Shown here one piece after another: positions 1 through 7,300 of a stretch of 11,600 bases of DNA. The notes beneath the pieces were generated by a model. That model was not told the origin of the DNA and did no database searches. It saw only the letters and a list, made by a program, of their open reading frames with translations. The stretch's first letter is position 1. Every line of letters starts with the position of its first letter. Made by a program: the position numbers and the translations under genes. This stretch comes from a bacterium (GTDB taxonomy: Bacteria; Bacteroidota; Bacteroidia; Cytophagales; Thermonemataceae): the NCBI GenBank assembly GCA_025362415.1, contig JANYGM010000253.1:1-11600 (forward strand). The letters run 5' to 3'.

Positions 1-46
1 TGTATTCATTCACAATTCACAATTCACAATTCACAATTCACAATTA
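1..46 (+). repeat. Heptanucleotide tandem repeat, copy A (five perfect CACAATT units)
   Basis: A leader TGTATTCATT (1-10) is followed by five perfect CACAATT units at 11-45. It lies 32 bp before the rng start codon. The same leader plus heptad arrangement recurs at 1791-1828 and 2652-2689, and on the opposite strand at 2487-2524. It is a short, non-coding, low-complexity intergenic repeat. The array may extend past the left edge of the window, since only the leader is visible. Confidence 0.9.
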
Positions 47-77
47 CCTACATACAATCAACTAAAAAAATACGAAC

Positions 78-1637
78 TTGAATAGTGAATTAGTTATTAA
101 TTCTACGCCAGAAGGGGTGCGTATTGCCCTTTTGAAAGACAAAAAAATTGTAGAATACCATATTGAGGAAACTGGAAGTAATTTTGCAGTAGGAGATATT
201 TATTTAGGAACTATTCGTAAGATAATGCCTGGGCTAAATGCCGCTTTTATTGATATAGGGTACGAAAAAGATGCTTTTTTACACTATCTTGATTTGGGCG
301 CAAACGTGCCTTCATTGATAAAATATACCAAAGACACTATTGCCAAAAGGCAGCAAACACACAAATTAGACGCTTTTACGCTTGAGCCACCTATTGAAAA
401 AATAGGCAAAGTAACGCAAATTCTCAACCGTAATACACCAATTCTTGTTCAGATAACCAAAGAACCAATTTCTACAAAAGGACCTCGTTTGTCTTGCGAA
501 ATCTCTATTGCAGGGCGTTATATGGTGCTTGTACCATTTGCTAGTTCTGTTAATATTTCTAAGAAAATAGCCTCAAAGGAAGAAAGAAATAGGCTTTTAA
601 GGCTGATTAGTTCTATCAAACCTAAAAATTTTGGCGTAATTGTGCGCACTGCCGCAGAAGGCGTTGAGGTAGCAGAACTTGATACAGATTTGCGTGATTT
701 GGTAGAAAAATGGGAAACTGGTTATAATAAATTGCGTGATGCAATGCCTCGTGACAAGATTTTGGGCGAAATAGGACGTGTAAGTTCTATTTTGCGTGAT
801 ATGTTGAATGACAATTTTGATAGTATTTTGGTAGATGATAAAGCTATTTTTGAAGAAATAAAAGCTTTTGTAAAAATCATCTCGCCAAAGCACGAAAAAA
901 TAGTCAAATTTCATAATTCAAAAGTGCCTATTTTTGAACTTCTAAACATAGAAAAACAGCTCAAAAGTTTGTTTGGAAAAACAGTTAGTTTGCAAAAAGG
1001 TGGTTATTTGGTCATAGAACATACAGAAGCATTACACGTAATTGACGTGAATAGTGGCAACAAATCAACAGCGCAAGAAAGTCAAGAAGAAACTGCACTT
1101 GCCGTAAACCTTGAAGCAGCAGCAGAAGTGGCTAGACAGCTTCGTATGCGTGATATGGGTGGTATCGTGGTAGTGGATTTTATTGATATGAAACGTGCTG
1201 AATACAAATTACAAGTATTTGAAAAAATGCGCCAATCAATGGCAGAAGACCGTGCTAAACACACTATTTTGCCTATTACAAAGTTTGGACTGATGCAAAT
1301 CACACGCCAAAGAGTGCGCCCAGAAATGAATATCAAAACCCTAGAAGATTGCCCTACCTGCGCAGGAACAGGCAAAATTGGTGCTAGTATATTGATTTCT
1401 GATAACATTGATTTGATGTTGGCACACGTTTTGGAAAAGCAAAATGAAGCAGGAATTACCCTTACCTTGCACCCATTTTTAGTAGCTTACTACACAAAAG
1501 GCTTTCCTTCAAGACGTGCAAAATGGTTTTTCAAATACAAAAAATGGATAAAAATTATTGCAGATAACTCCTTGTCTATCAATGATTTCAAATTCAAAAA
1601 TAAAGAAGGCATTGAATTAGAATTAGATAAGTTCTAA
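78..1637 (+). CDS. rng: Ribonuclease G (RNase E/G family endoribonuclease)
   Basis: Endoribonuclease of the RNase E/G family, acting in the cytoplasm on 5'-monophosphorylated RNA, in rRNA 5'-end maturation and mRNA decay. The 519 residues match the usual length of Bacteroidota RNase G and lack the long C-terminal scaffold of E. coli RNase E. The N-terminal sheet (NSELVINSTPEGVRIALL) is followed by an S1-like domain at about residues 36-130. The two catalytic Mg-binding aspartates are D323 (VIDVNSGN) and D367 (VVVDFIDM), spaced as D303/D346 are in E. coli RNase E with one extra residue. The zinc-link cysteines of the family are C425 and C428 (CPTCAGTG). The start is TTG at 78: an in-frame TAA lies at 63-65 with no ATG between, and the N-terminus from here fits the family. 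No Shine-Dalgarno is seen, only an A-rich leader. The gene is followed by a strong terminator, so it probably ends its transcript. Confidence 0.95.
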   Translation: MNSELVINSTPEGVRIALLKDKKIVEYHIEETGSNFAVGDIYLGTIRKIMPGLNAAFIDIGYEKDAFLHYLDLGANVPSLIKYTKDTIAKRQQTHKLDAFTLEPPIEKIGKVTQILNRNTPILVQITKEPISTKGPRLSCEISIAGRYMVLVPFASSVNISKKIASKEERNRLLRLISSIKPKNFGVIVRTAAEGVEVAELDTDLRDLVEKWETGYNKLRDAMPRDKILGEIGRVSSILRDMLNDNFDSILVDDKAIFEEIKAFVKIISPKHEKIVKFHNSKVPIFELLNIEKQLKSLFGKTVSLQKGGYLVIEHTEALHVIDVNSGNKSTAQESQEETALAVNLEAAAEVARQLRMRDMGGIVVVDFIDMKRAEYKLQVFEKMRQSMAEDRAKHTILPITKFGLMQITRQRVRPEMNIKTLEDCPTCAGTGKIGASILISDNIDLMLAHVLEKQNEAGITLTLHPFLVAYYTKGFPSRRAKWFFKYKKWIKIIADNSLSINDFKFKNKEGIELELDKF

Positions 1638-1677
1638 AAATCCCTGAAAAAAATTACAAGTATTCCTCAAAATACGC

Positions 1678-1717
1678 AAAAAGTGTTATTCTGATTATCA
1701 GAATAACACTTTTTTTT
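1678..1717 (+). terminator. Intrinsic terminator of rng
   Basis: A near-perfect hairpin lies 40 bp after the rng stop. The 17-nt arms 1678-1694 and 1698-1714 pair fully around a 3-nt TTA loop, and the T run continues to 1717. The left arm begins with A residues, so the structure could also act in the opposite direction and separate rng from the convergent tatA gene. Confidence 0.9.
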
Positions 1718-1790
1718 ATGAGTAAGCAAGTGTTTACAATTAGTTTATGGGTTGACTAAAAAATACAAAATTGTTTGATTGTCAATATTT

Positions 1791-1828
1791 TGTATTCATT
1801 CATAATTCACAATTTAAAATTCACAATT
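1791..1828 (+). repeat. Heptanucleotide repeat, copy B (degenerate)
   Basis: The leader TGTATTCATT (1791-1800) is followed by four units: CATAATT, CACAATT, TAAAATT and CACAATT. The order of intact and altered units is the same as in copy C at 2487-2524, apart from one base in the third unit. This suggests the two degenerate copies share an ancestor and did not decay independently. Confidence 0.85.
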
Positions 1829-1834
1829 CTGTTG

Positions 1835-1976
1835 CCTGTGGTATCAGAAGTTTCCTTCTGACACCAAACCACGCCAAACAATGTATTCAGTCACTTGTAC
1901 GAGTTTGCTAGGGCGGTTTTTGGTATCAGGTAGAAAAACCTGACACCACAGGAAGTTTCCTTCTGACACCAAACCA
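1835..1976. repeat. Nested inverted and direct repeat cluster (BIME-like)
   Basis: This 142-bp non-coding cluster holds two local hairpins: arms 1839-1850 and 1855-1866 with a TTTC loop, and arms 1921-1931 and 1938-1948 with a 6-nt loop, each with one mismatch. Arms 1835-1847 and 1940-1952 also pair over long range (12 of 13). Inside them, 1858-1875 pairs with 1912-1929 (14 of 18), so the block can fold as one long stem or as two hairpins. A 25-bp stretch at 1847-1871 is repeated exactly at 1952-1976. The arrangement resembles REP/BIME-type elements. No transposase or coding sequence is present. Confidence 0.8.
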
Positions 1977-2030
1977 ACCATTACTAGCTTTTTTTGCTAA
2001 TGATGTGGTGTAATATACTTTAGTAATGTA

Positions 2031-2055
2031 TTGGAAATAAGATACTAATTTCCAA
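2031..2055. repeat. Short inverted repeat TTGGAAAT / ATTTCCAA
   Basis: Perfect 8-bp arms at 2031-2038 and 2048-2055 flank a 9-nt spacer, just left of the 33-bp palindrome at 2079-2111. It has no T run. It may be part of the repeat-rich spacer or may be chance in AT-rich DNA; I assign no function. Confidence 0.4.
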
Positions 2056-2078
2056 AATAAACAAGCGTTTTTGGGCGT

Positions 2079-2111
2079 AACTTTCCAAAAGTTGGAAACT
2101 TTTGGAAAGTT
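2079..2111. repeat. 33-bp palindromic element, copy 1
   Basis: A perfect 15-bp inverted repeat: AACTTTCCAAAAGTT at 2079-2093, a GGA loop, and AACTTTTGGAAAGTT at 2097-2111. Each arm is itself nearly palindromic (AACTTT and AAAGTT ends). The identical arms recur at 4294-4326 with a TTG loop. Neither copy has a T run, so neither is a canonical intrinsic terminator, although the RNA hairpin would be stable. The arms are conserved while the loop differs, which is the mark of a dispersed palindromic repeat family. Confidence 0.9.
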
Positions 2112-2187
2112 TAGTAGGAAGTTATTTACAATTCATTACTTAGTCACTTGTCAAGAGGCAAACGAGAGTACGGAAATTTTTTGAAAT

Positions 2188-2232
2188 AAAAAACCTTCAA
2201 AATCTCTCTTTTGAAGAAATTTAAAGGTTTTT
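2188..2232 (-). terminator. Intrinsic terminator of tatA
   Basis: Read on the - strand, about 40 nt after the tatA stop, the arms CTTCAAAA (2209-2216) and TTTTGAAG (2195-2202) form a perfect 8-bp stem around a 6-nt loop. A run of T follows (2193-2188). An outer A/T-rich arm pair (2224-2232 with 2189-2197) gives an alternative, longer fold. It ends the tatA transcript before the repeat-rich spacer. Confidence 0.75.
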
Positions 2233-2256
2233 CTTTGATTTTATGAAAATATTGTG

Positions 2257-2460
2257 TTATTTTTTTTCTTCTGGCACGCTGTCTTCTATATTTTTCTGTA
2301 CTTCACGTGTGGCATCTTTAAACTCACGTATGCCTTTACCAAAGCCACGCATTAGTTCAGGGATTTTTTTTGCGCCAAAAAGCAAAACAATAGCAAATAT
2401 GATGATGGCAATCTCGGCAAAATTAAGGTTTCCTAAGAATAACAATATTGAAAGTAGCAT
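2257..2460 (-). CDS. tatA: Sec-independent protein translocase subunit TatA/TatE
   Basis: Pore-forming subunit of the twin-arginine translocase, which carries folded proteins across the inner membrane together with TatC. The 67 residues show the family plan: a short N-terminus, one membrane helix at about residues 14-29 with a polar residue (E16), the FG hinge (F28-G29), and then an amphipathic helix of the KKIPELMRGFGKGIREFKDA type ending in a charged tail. Length and motifs fit Bacteroidota TatA. TatB is usually absent in this phylum, so the protein may serve both roles. The ATG start has an A-rich leader without a Shine-Dalgarno. tatC is not in the window. The gene has its own terminator and a candidate promoter, so it is probably a single-gene unit. 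Confidence 0.95.
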   Translation of the reverse strand: MLLSILLFLGNLNFAEIAIIIFAIVLLFGAKKIPELMRGFGKGIREFKDATREVQKNIEDSVPEEKK

Positions 2461-2486
2461 TTTTTTAGTTTTTTAAATGATTAAGT

Positions 2487-2524
2487 AATTGTGAATTTTT
2501 AATTGTGAATTATGAATGAATGCA
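2487..2524 (-). repeat. Heptanucleotide repeat, copy C (inverted orientation, degenerate)
   Basis: On the - strand this reads TGCATTCATT, then CATAATT, CACAATT, AAAAATT and CACAATT. It lies in the tatA leader, between the candidate promoter and the start codon, so it would be transcribed into the tatA 5' UTR. It is the only copy of the four in reverse orientation. Confidence 0.85.
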
Positions 2525-2603
2525 ATATGTTGATAATCAAGTAATTATTTCTTATTTTTATCCAATCAAAACCTCAACTAATTATAAAAACTGCTTGCTA
2601 ACG

Positions 2604-2638
2604 CAAAGATAAGAAAATTTCTTTTAGAAATTATCAAA
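2604..2638 (-). promoter_or_regulatory. Candidate tatA promoter (Bacteroidota type)
   Basis: On the - strand TATCTTTG (2611-2604) matches the TAnnTTTG -7 box of Bacteroidota housekeeping promoters. TTTG at 2638-2635 could serve as the -33 element, with a 23-nt spacer, which is at the long end of the accepted range. A 7-bp inverted repeat (AATTTCT at 2616-2622, AGAAATT at 2626-2632) fills the spacer. It could be an operator, or a weak terminator for the upstream lipoprotein gene, since a T-rich tail follows it on the - strand. The prediction rests on motif match alone. Confidence 0.4.
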
Positions 2639-2651
2639 GAAACAAATACTT

Positions 2652-2689
2652 TGTATTCATTCACAATTCACAATTCACAATTCACAATT
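2652..2689 (+). repeat. Heptanucleotide repeat, copy D (four perfect CACAATT units)
   Basis: The leader TGTATTCATT (2652-2661) is followed by four perfect CACAATT units (2662-2689). The repeat ends two bases from the stop codon of the - strand lipoprotein gene, so it forms the start of that gene's 3' untranslated region. It matches copy A apart from one fewer unit. Confidence 0.9.
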
Positions 2690-2691
2690 AT

Positions 2692-2919
2692 TTACGGTTC
2701 TTCTACTTGCGTTTTTTCTGTTTGGCGCACCGTAGAGGTAGTATCTTTCTTTTCCACAACTTTTTTAGTTGTGTCTATTTTATCTTCTACTTTTATTGTG
2801 TCTTTTTTAGCAGTTTTGGTTGTATCTTTTGAAGTATTATCACTGCCTTTTTTATCTCCACAAGAAGAAAAGAAAGCAAAAGAGAGAGTCATCAAAAAGA
2901 TTAAAAATATGTTTTTCAT
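2692..2919 (-). CDS. Small Lys/Asp/Thr-rich lipoprotein of unknown function
   Basis: A 75-residue protein with a type II signal peptide: MKN start, hydrophobic stretch at residues 4-17, and a lipobox-like FSSC with the lipidated cysteine at C20. The mature part (about 55 residues) is low complexity, with repeated KKDT/DTTK-like motifs (SKDTTKTAKKDT, KIDTTKK, EKKDTT) and no cysteine beyond C20. It is probably disordered and anchored to a membrane. It begins 17 bp after the stop of the REC-PP2C regulator and is probably its co-transcribed partner. I recognise no family. Low-complexity lipoproteins are common in Bacteroidota and the function cannot be inferred. The lipobox is slightly off consensus (F at -3), so lipidation is likely but not certain. 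Confidence 0.75.
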   Translation of the reverse strand: MKNIFLIFLMTLSFAFFSSCGDKKGSDNTSKDTTKTAKKDTIKVEDKIDTTKKVVEKKDTTSTVRQTEKTQVEEP

Positions 2920-2936
2920 TTGAGTATTTTGTGTTT

Positions 2937-4202
2937 TTATAGTTTAAAACCCATTACCATAATATCATCTATTTGCTTTTCTTCATTTATCATCCACGCA
3001 TCTAGTGTATGCACAAGGATATTTCTTTGCTCCTCACAAGATTTTTGGGTATTTTCAGCAAGCATTGTGCGTAATTTCCCTGATGAAAACTTGCGGTTAT
3101 TTTCTCCTCCAAATTGGTCTTGATAGCCATCAGAATACATAAAAAAATTGATAGGTGTATCTAAACTAATTACGTGATTTAGAAAAGGTTTGTCAGATTG
3201 TAGACCACCAATAGAAACATTTTCTCCTTTGATAAGTTTTGTTTCTCCATTTTCAATATACAACAAATCTTGGCGACCACCAGAAAAAGTAAGTGTATTA
3301 GCTATTTTATCAATAACCACAATACCAATATCCATACCATCACGGTTATTAGTTTCCTCTTGGTTAAGTTGTTGCGAAACTCCTGCCATCAAATAACTAA
3401 GAATATCTATGGGATTAGTCATGTTTTTATCAAAAACGGCACTATTGAGAATAGATTCTCCAATCATACTCATAAAAGCACCAGGAACACCGTGTCCTGT
3501 ACAATCTACAGATGCAATAATGATTTTGTTTTCACCAAACTCTGTAATTTCTGCAAACCAATAAAAATCTCCAGAAACAATATCTTTTGGACTATAAAAC
3601 AAAAACATATCCTTAAAATGCTTCGCTATACGGTCTTGCGCAGGAAGCATTGCACGTTGAATGCGGCGTGCATACTTGATGCTATCTGTTATTTTGAGGT
3701 TGATAATTTCTAGCTCGTTGGTACGTTCTCTTACTTTTTCCTCCAAATGGTCGTTAGCAGATTTTAATTCTTTGATAAGAATTTGTTTCTCATTTTTGAG
3801 TTCGTAAGTTTCTAGAGCCTTGTCAAGGGTCATTTTCATTTCACCACTTTCATAAGGCTTTGTGATATACTTATAAATACCACACTTATTCACGGCTTGC
3901 ACAATAGCCTCAATATCACTAAAACCTGTCAAAATAATACGAATAATATCTGGATGTGCAGGCAAAATACGCTCCAAAAGTTCTGTACCATTCATTTCGG
4001 GCATTTTTTGGTCAGTCATAATTAGATGAATATTGTTATCATCTAATATTCGGACAGCCTCTTCTATATCTGTGGTTGTATAGACATTATAATGCCTTTT
4101 GAACGCCATTCTGAAAATACGCAAATTACTTTCTTCATCATCAACATAAAGAATATTATACGTTTTTGCAACTGGTTGTTCTTCTAATGTTATGTTCTCC
4201 AT
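2937..4202 (-). CDS. Response regulator with PP2C/SpoIIE-type serine phosphatase output
   Basis: A cytoplasmic two-domain regulator of 421 residues. The CheY-like receiver (about 15-130) has the acidic pair D21/D22, phospho-acceptor D64 (MTDQKMPEMNG), T92 and K115 (ITKPY), so it is complete. A coiled coil (about 132-178) leads into ITDSIKYARRIQRAMLP, a common entry to Bacteroidota SpoIIE domains. The PP2C domain (about 195-421) keeps its metal-binding acidic positions: D212 (SGDFYW), D233 (DCTGHG), D358 (YSDGY) and D412/D413 (IDDIMVMG). It should therefore be active, unlike the degenerate phosphatase domain of RssB. Family precedent is dephosphorylation of STAS anti-sigma-antagonist proteins in partner switching, but no STAS or anti-sigma gene lies here. 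It follows the large kinase gene by 135 bp, and that kinase is the likely phosphodonor. Confidence 0.93.
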   Translation of the reverse strand: MENITLEEQPVAKTYNILYVDDEESNLRIFRMAFKRHYNVYTTTDIEEAVRILDDNNIHLIMTDQKMPEMNGTELLERILPAHPDIIRIILTGFSDIEAIVQAVNKCGIYKYITKPYESGEMKMTLDKALETYELKNEKQILIKELKSANDHLEEKVRERTNELEIINLKITDSIKYARRIQRAMLPAQDRIAKHFKDMFLFYSPKDIVSGDFYWFAEITEFGENKIIIASVDCTGHGVPGAFMSMIGESILNSAVFDKNMTNPIDILSYLMAGVSQQLNQEETNNRDGMDIGIVVIDKIANTLTFSGGRQDLLYIENGETKLIKGENVSIGGLQSDKPFLNHVISLDTPINFFMYSDGYQDQFGGENNRKFSSGKLRTMLAENTQKSCEEQRNILVHTLDAWMINEEKQIDDIMVMGFKL

Positions 4203-4240
4203 AAATATAATTAAAAAATAAAGATAATTTTGTTGTTTTA

Positions 4241-4278
4241 GCCCCTAAATCCTAAGTGTAGCGTAAGGGGGACTTTTA
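4241..4278. repeat. C/G-block intergenic repeat-like sequence
   Basis: CCCC at 4242-4245 and GGGGG at 4267-4271 bracket TAAATCCTAAGTGTAGCGTAA in an otherwise AT-rich gap. On the - strand it contains TTAGGATTTAGGGG, an internally repeated TTAGG/TTTAGGGG pattern. From memory, similar CCCCTAAATCC...GGGGACTTT sequences are dispersed through Bacteroidota genomes. Only one copy is in this window, so its repeat status rests on that memory. It sits between the kinase and response regulator genes, next to the palindrome at 4294-4326. Confidence 0.45.
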
Positions 4279-4293
4279 GTACATTTTTCATTA

Positions 4294-4326
4294 AACTTTC
4301 CAAAAGTTTTGAACTTTTGGAAAGTT
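4294..4326. repeat. 33-bp palindromic element, copy 2
   Basis: The arms AACTTTCCAAAAGTT (4294-4308) and AACTTTTGGAAAGTT (4312-4326) are identical to those of copy 1 at 2079-2111, with a TTG loop instead of GGA. It lies 11 bp after the kinase stop, within the kinase-regulator gap. In the transcript it would form a stable 15-bp hairpin without a T run. Such a structure could protect or define the 3' end of the kinase mRNA segment, or cause partial attenuation before the regulator gene. Confidence 0.9.
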
Positions 4327-4337
4327 GTGGTTTATTA

Positions 4338-7300
4338 TTATTGTAAATTTTTAGGAATTTGAATAACAAACTCTGTCCCTTTTCCTTCTTCACTATTGAC
4401 AAAAATTTGCCCATTGTGTTTCTCAATAATACCAAAAGTGATAGACATTCCTAGCCCTGTACCAACTCCTACTGCTTTTGTCGTAAAGAAAGGCTCAAAA
4501 ACTCGTTTTTTCACTTGTTCCGACATTCCTATACCGTTATCTTTTATTCTGATAACTACATTTTCTTCTTGTGTTTCAGTATAAATAGTAACCACACCAT
4601 CTTTTCTGTCTTCAGAGATAGCTTGTACGGCATTATTGATGATGTTCATAAATACTTGATTGAGCTGCCCTGGATAGCAATTTATCTCTTTCATTGTTTC
4701 ATCATAGTATTTTTTGACTTCCACACGCCCTTTAAACTTACTTTGTAAAAGCGTAAGTGTAGCATCAAGGCACTCGCCAATGTTTGCAAATTTCTTTTCT
4801 TCCTCATCTAAGCGTGAGAACACACGCAAGCCTTTTACTATCTCCATTGTGCGTACTGCGCCTTTTTTGATGTCGCCTACCAAACTATTGATGTCGCCTA
4901 GCAAATCTCCATAACTCAACTGACGTTTTAGGGCTTGTACTTCTCTCAAAACTTTTTCTTTATCTTCTGCTTTGTCAAGTTCTGCATATTTCTCTACAAT
5001 CTCCAAAAGCTCGTCCAAAGACATTTTAAGTGTATCAATACCATTATAAACGAAGTTGATAGGGTTATTGATTTCGTGTGCAATACCTGCGGTAAGTTGC
5101 CCAAGAGAAGCCATTTTTTCAGAGTGAACAAGTTGAGATTGCGCATCTTTGAGTGTTCCATAAGTGCGTTCTAGCTCTTCTTTACCTGCAAGCTCGTTGT
5201 CAAGTGCCTTTTTGATTTTCTTCTCTGCTATCATAAGTTGTTCATTTGCTTCTAGTTGGCGTTCCATTATTTGCCTCATTTCTTCTTCTGACTTCCCTAA
5301 CTGGTCATTTTTCTTAGCAAGTTCACGCTGTGCAATAATCATACTATCATTGATGATTTTTTGCATATCAAGTGCATCTTTTACCTCATTTTCTGCATTT
5401 TTGAGTTCTGTAATATCCACAATAGTACCATTGTACATAATGCCATTGTCTTGCATTTCTGGTTTGGCTTGCGCCCTAATCCATTTTGTTTTACCTGATT
5501 TAGTTATAAACTCACCTTCATAGGTAAATGTTTCCATTTTTTCTGCTGATATGGCTACTGTTTCTTGGAAACGTGTTCTATCTGTAGGTGCAACAAGTGC
5601 AATAAGTGGCATTGCATCATCTTTTACGTCTTCTGGTTTGAGTTCAAAAATAGTTTCAATAGCAGGAGAAGCATAAGGGAAAGAGGCACGTCCTTCAGAA
5701 CTCACAAAAAATTGATAAATTAAATCAGGTGTGTTGGCGGCAATATTAGCAAAACGTTTTTCATTAGCATCAATTTCTACTTGTGCTTTTTCTAGCTCCT
5801 CAAAAGCAGTAAGTGCTTTGTTGTTGATAGCAAGGACTATTTTATTTTGTCTGCGAGACTCCAAACGAGCCATTACTTCTGCCGCAATAACGTTAAGCGC
5901 ATCTATTTGCTGTTGTGTGAGTTTTTGTGCTTTTTTGTCAAGTACGCAAAGTGTACCAATATTGTAGCCATCAGGTGTTGTAAGTGGCGCACCTGCATAA
6001 AAACGCAAGTCGGGTGAGCCTGTTACAAGTGGGCTATTCATAAATCTTTCATCTTTTGTTGTGTCTTCAATTTCAAATACTTTCGTATCCATCAAAGCAT
6101 AATTACAAAATGCCAAATCACGGATTGCCTCTTTTGCGCCAAGACCATTATCAGATTTTACCCAAAAACGTTCTCTATCAATCAAATTAATGATAGAAAT
6201 ATTTGTACCACAGACAAAAGCAGCAAGTTTTGTCAGTCCGTCTAAATCTTCTTCTGCGTCTGTATCTAAAATATCATAATCATAAAGAGCCTTAATACGT
6301 TCTTCTTCATTGCTAGGAACAGGCACATCTCTATCTTTCAAACCTTGTATATAAGAAAAATCAATATCTTTGAACTGTTCAATATTTCTTGATTTATCAA
6401 ATTCTTCTTCTGTAATCCCACGTTTTAGGGCAAGTGCTTTATCATTTTTGGCAGAGGCAATCATTTGATTTTGCACTACACGAAGTTCTTTCAAAGTACC
6501 CGTTAGACGTGTCTCATTCGCTTTGATTTCATCTTGCGCTTTTTCCAGCTCTTCAAACGCAGTAAGTGCTTTGTTGTTGATAGCAAGTATTATTTTACTT
6601 TGTCTGCGAGACTCCAAACGAGCCATTACTTCTGAGGCAATAACTTCTAAGGCATCTTTTTGTGCTTGCGAAAGTTTTTGCGTTTCTTTATTGATTACGC
6701 AAAGCGTACCAATATTAAAGCCATCAGGCGTAGTGAGTGGCGCACCTGCATAAAAACGTATGTCAGGTGAGCCTTGCACAAGCGGATTATTCATAAAACG
6801 CTCATCAGCCATTGCATCTTCTACTTCAAATACTTTAGTATCCATAATGGCGTGATGACAGAAAGCAATATCACGAGCCGTTTCCGTTGCGCCCAAGCCA
6901 TAATCAGACTTAAACCATTGTCTATCTTTATCTATCAAAGAAATGAGAGAAATAGGCGTTCCACAAACAAAAGCAGCAAGTTTTGTCAGTCCGTCTAGGT
7001 CTTCTTCTGCTTCTGTATCCAACAAATCATAATCATAAAGTGCTTTCAAACGCTCTGCCTCATTGTTTGCAACAGGCAAATTTTTAGCTTTCAAATCATC
7101 AATATAAGAAAAATCAAGGTCTTTGTATGGCTCTATGTTTTTTGATGCTTCAAATTCTTCTTCTGTGATACCACGTTTAAGCGCAAGTTTTTTATCATTT
7201 TTTGCAGATGCAATCATTTGATTTTGAACAGTACGCAACTCTTTTAGTGTACCTGTAAGGCGTGCCTCGTTGGCAACAAGTTCTTTGTTGGCTTTTTCAA

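Noticed and set aside
1981..2007. A terminator-like AGC-T7-GCT structure after the repeat cluster
   Set aside because: The stem is only 3-4 bp with the T run in the loop, and it adjoins no gene end.
2243..2476. A + strand ORF of 77 codons across tatA
   Set aside because: It lies almost wholly antisense to tatA, which has clear family motifs. The + strand product is Ser/Phe-rich with no recognisable domain.
1..2689. A CRISPR array made of the CACAATT repeats
   Set aside because: The units are 7 bp, contiguous, have no spacers, and no cas gene is present.
3270..3713. A + strand ORF of 147 codons inside the REC-PP2C gene
   Set aside because: It is the shadow of a well-supported - strand gene. 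Its composition (Asn/His/Ile-rich) is that of antisense translation and it has no domain or leader.
4294..4326. Canonical intrinsic terminator of the kinase gene
   Set aside because: The stem is perfect but no T run follows on the - strand, and the same element occurs at 2079-2111. It is kept as a dispersed palindrome that may still affect the mRNA.
4238..4435. A - strand ORF of 65 codons overlapping the 3' end of the kinase gene
   Set aside because: It overlaps the kinase CA domain in another frame and reads through the palindrome. Nothing supports translation.
5766..7271. Assembly artefact as the cause of the kinase duplication
   Set aside because: The units differ at about 57 of 251 residues and across the DNA, so they are true separate copies and not a duplicated assembly segment.
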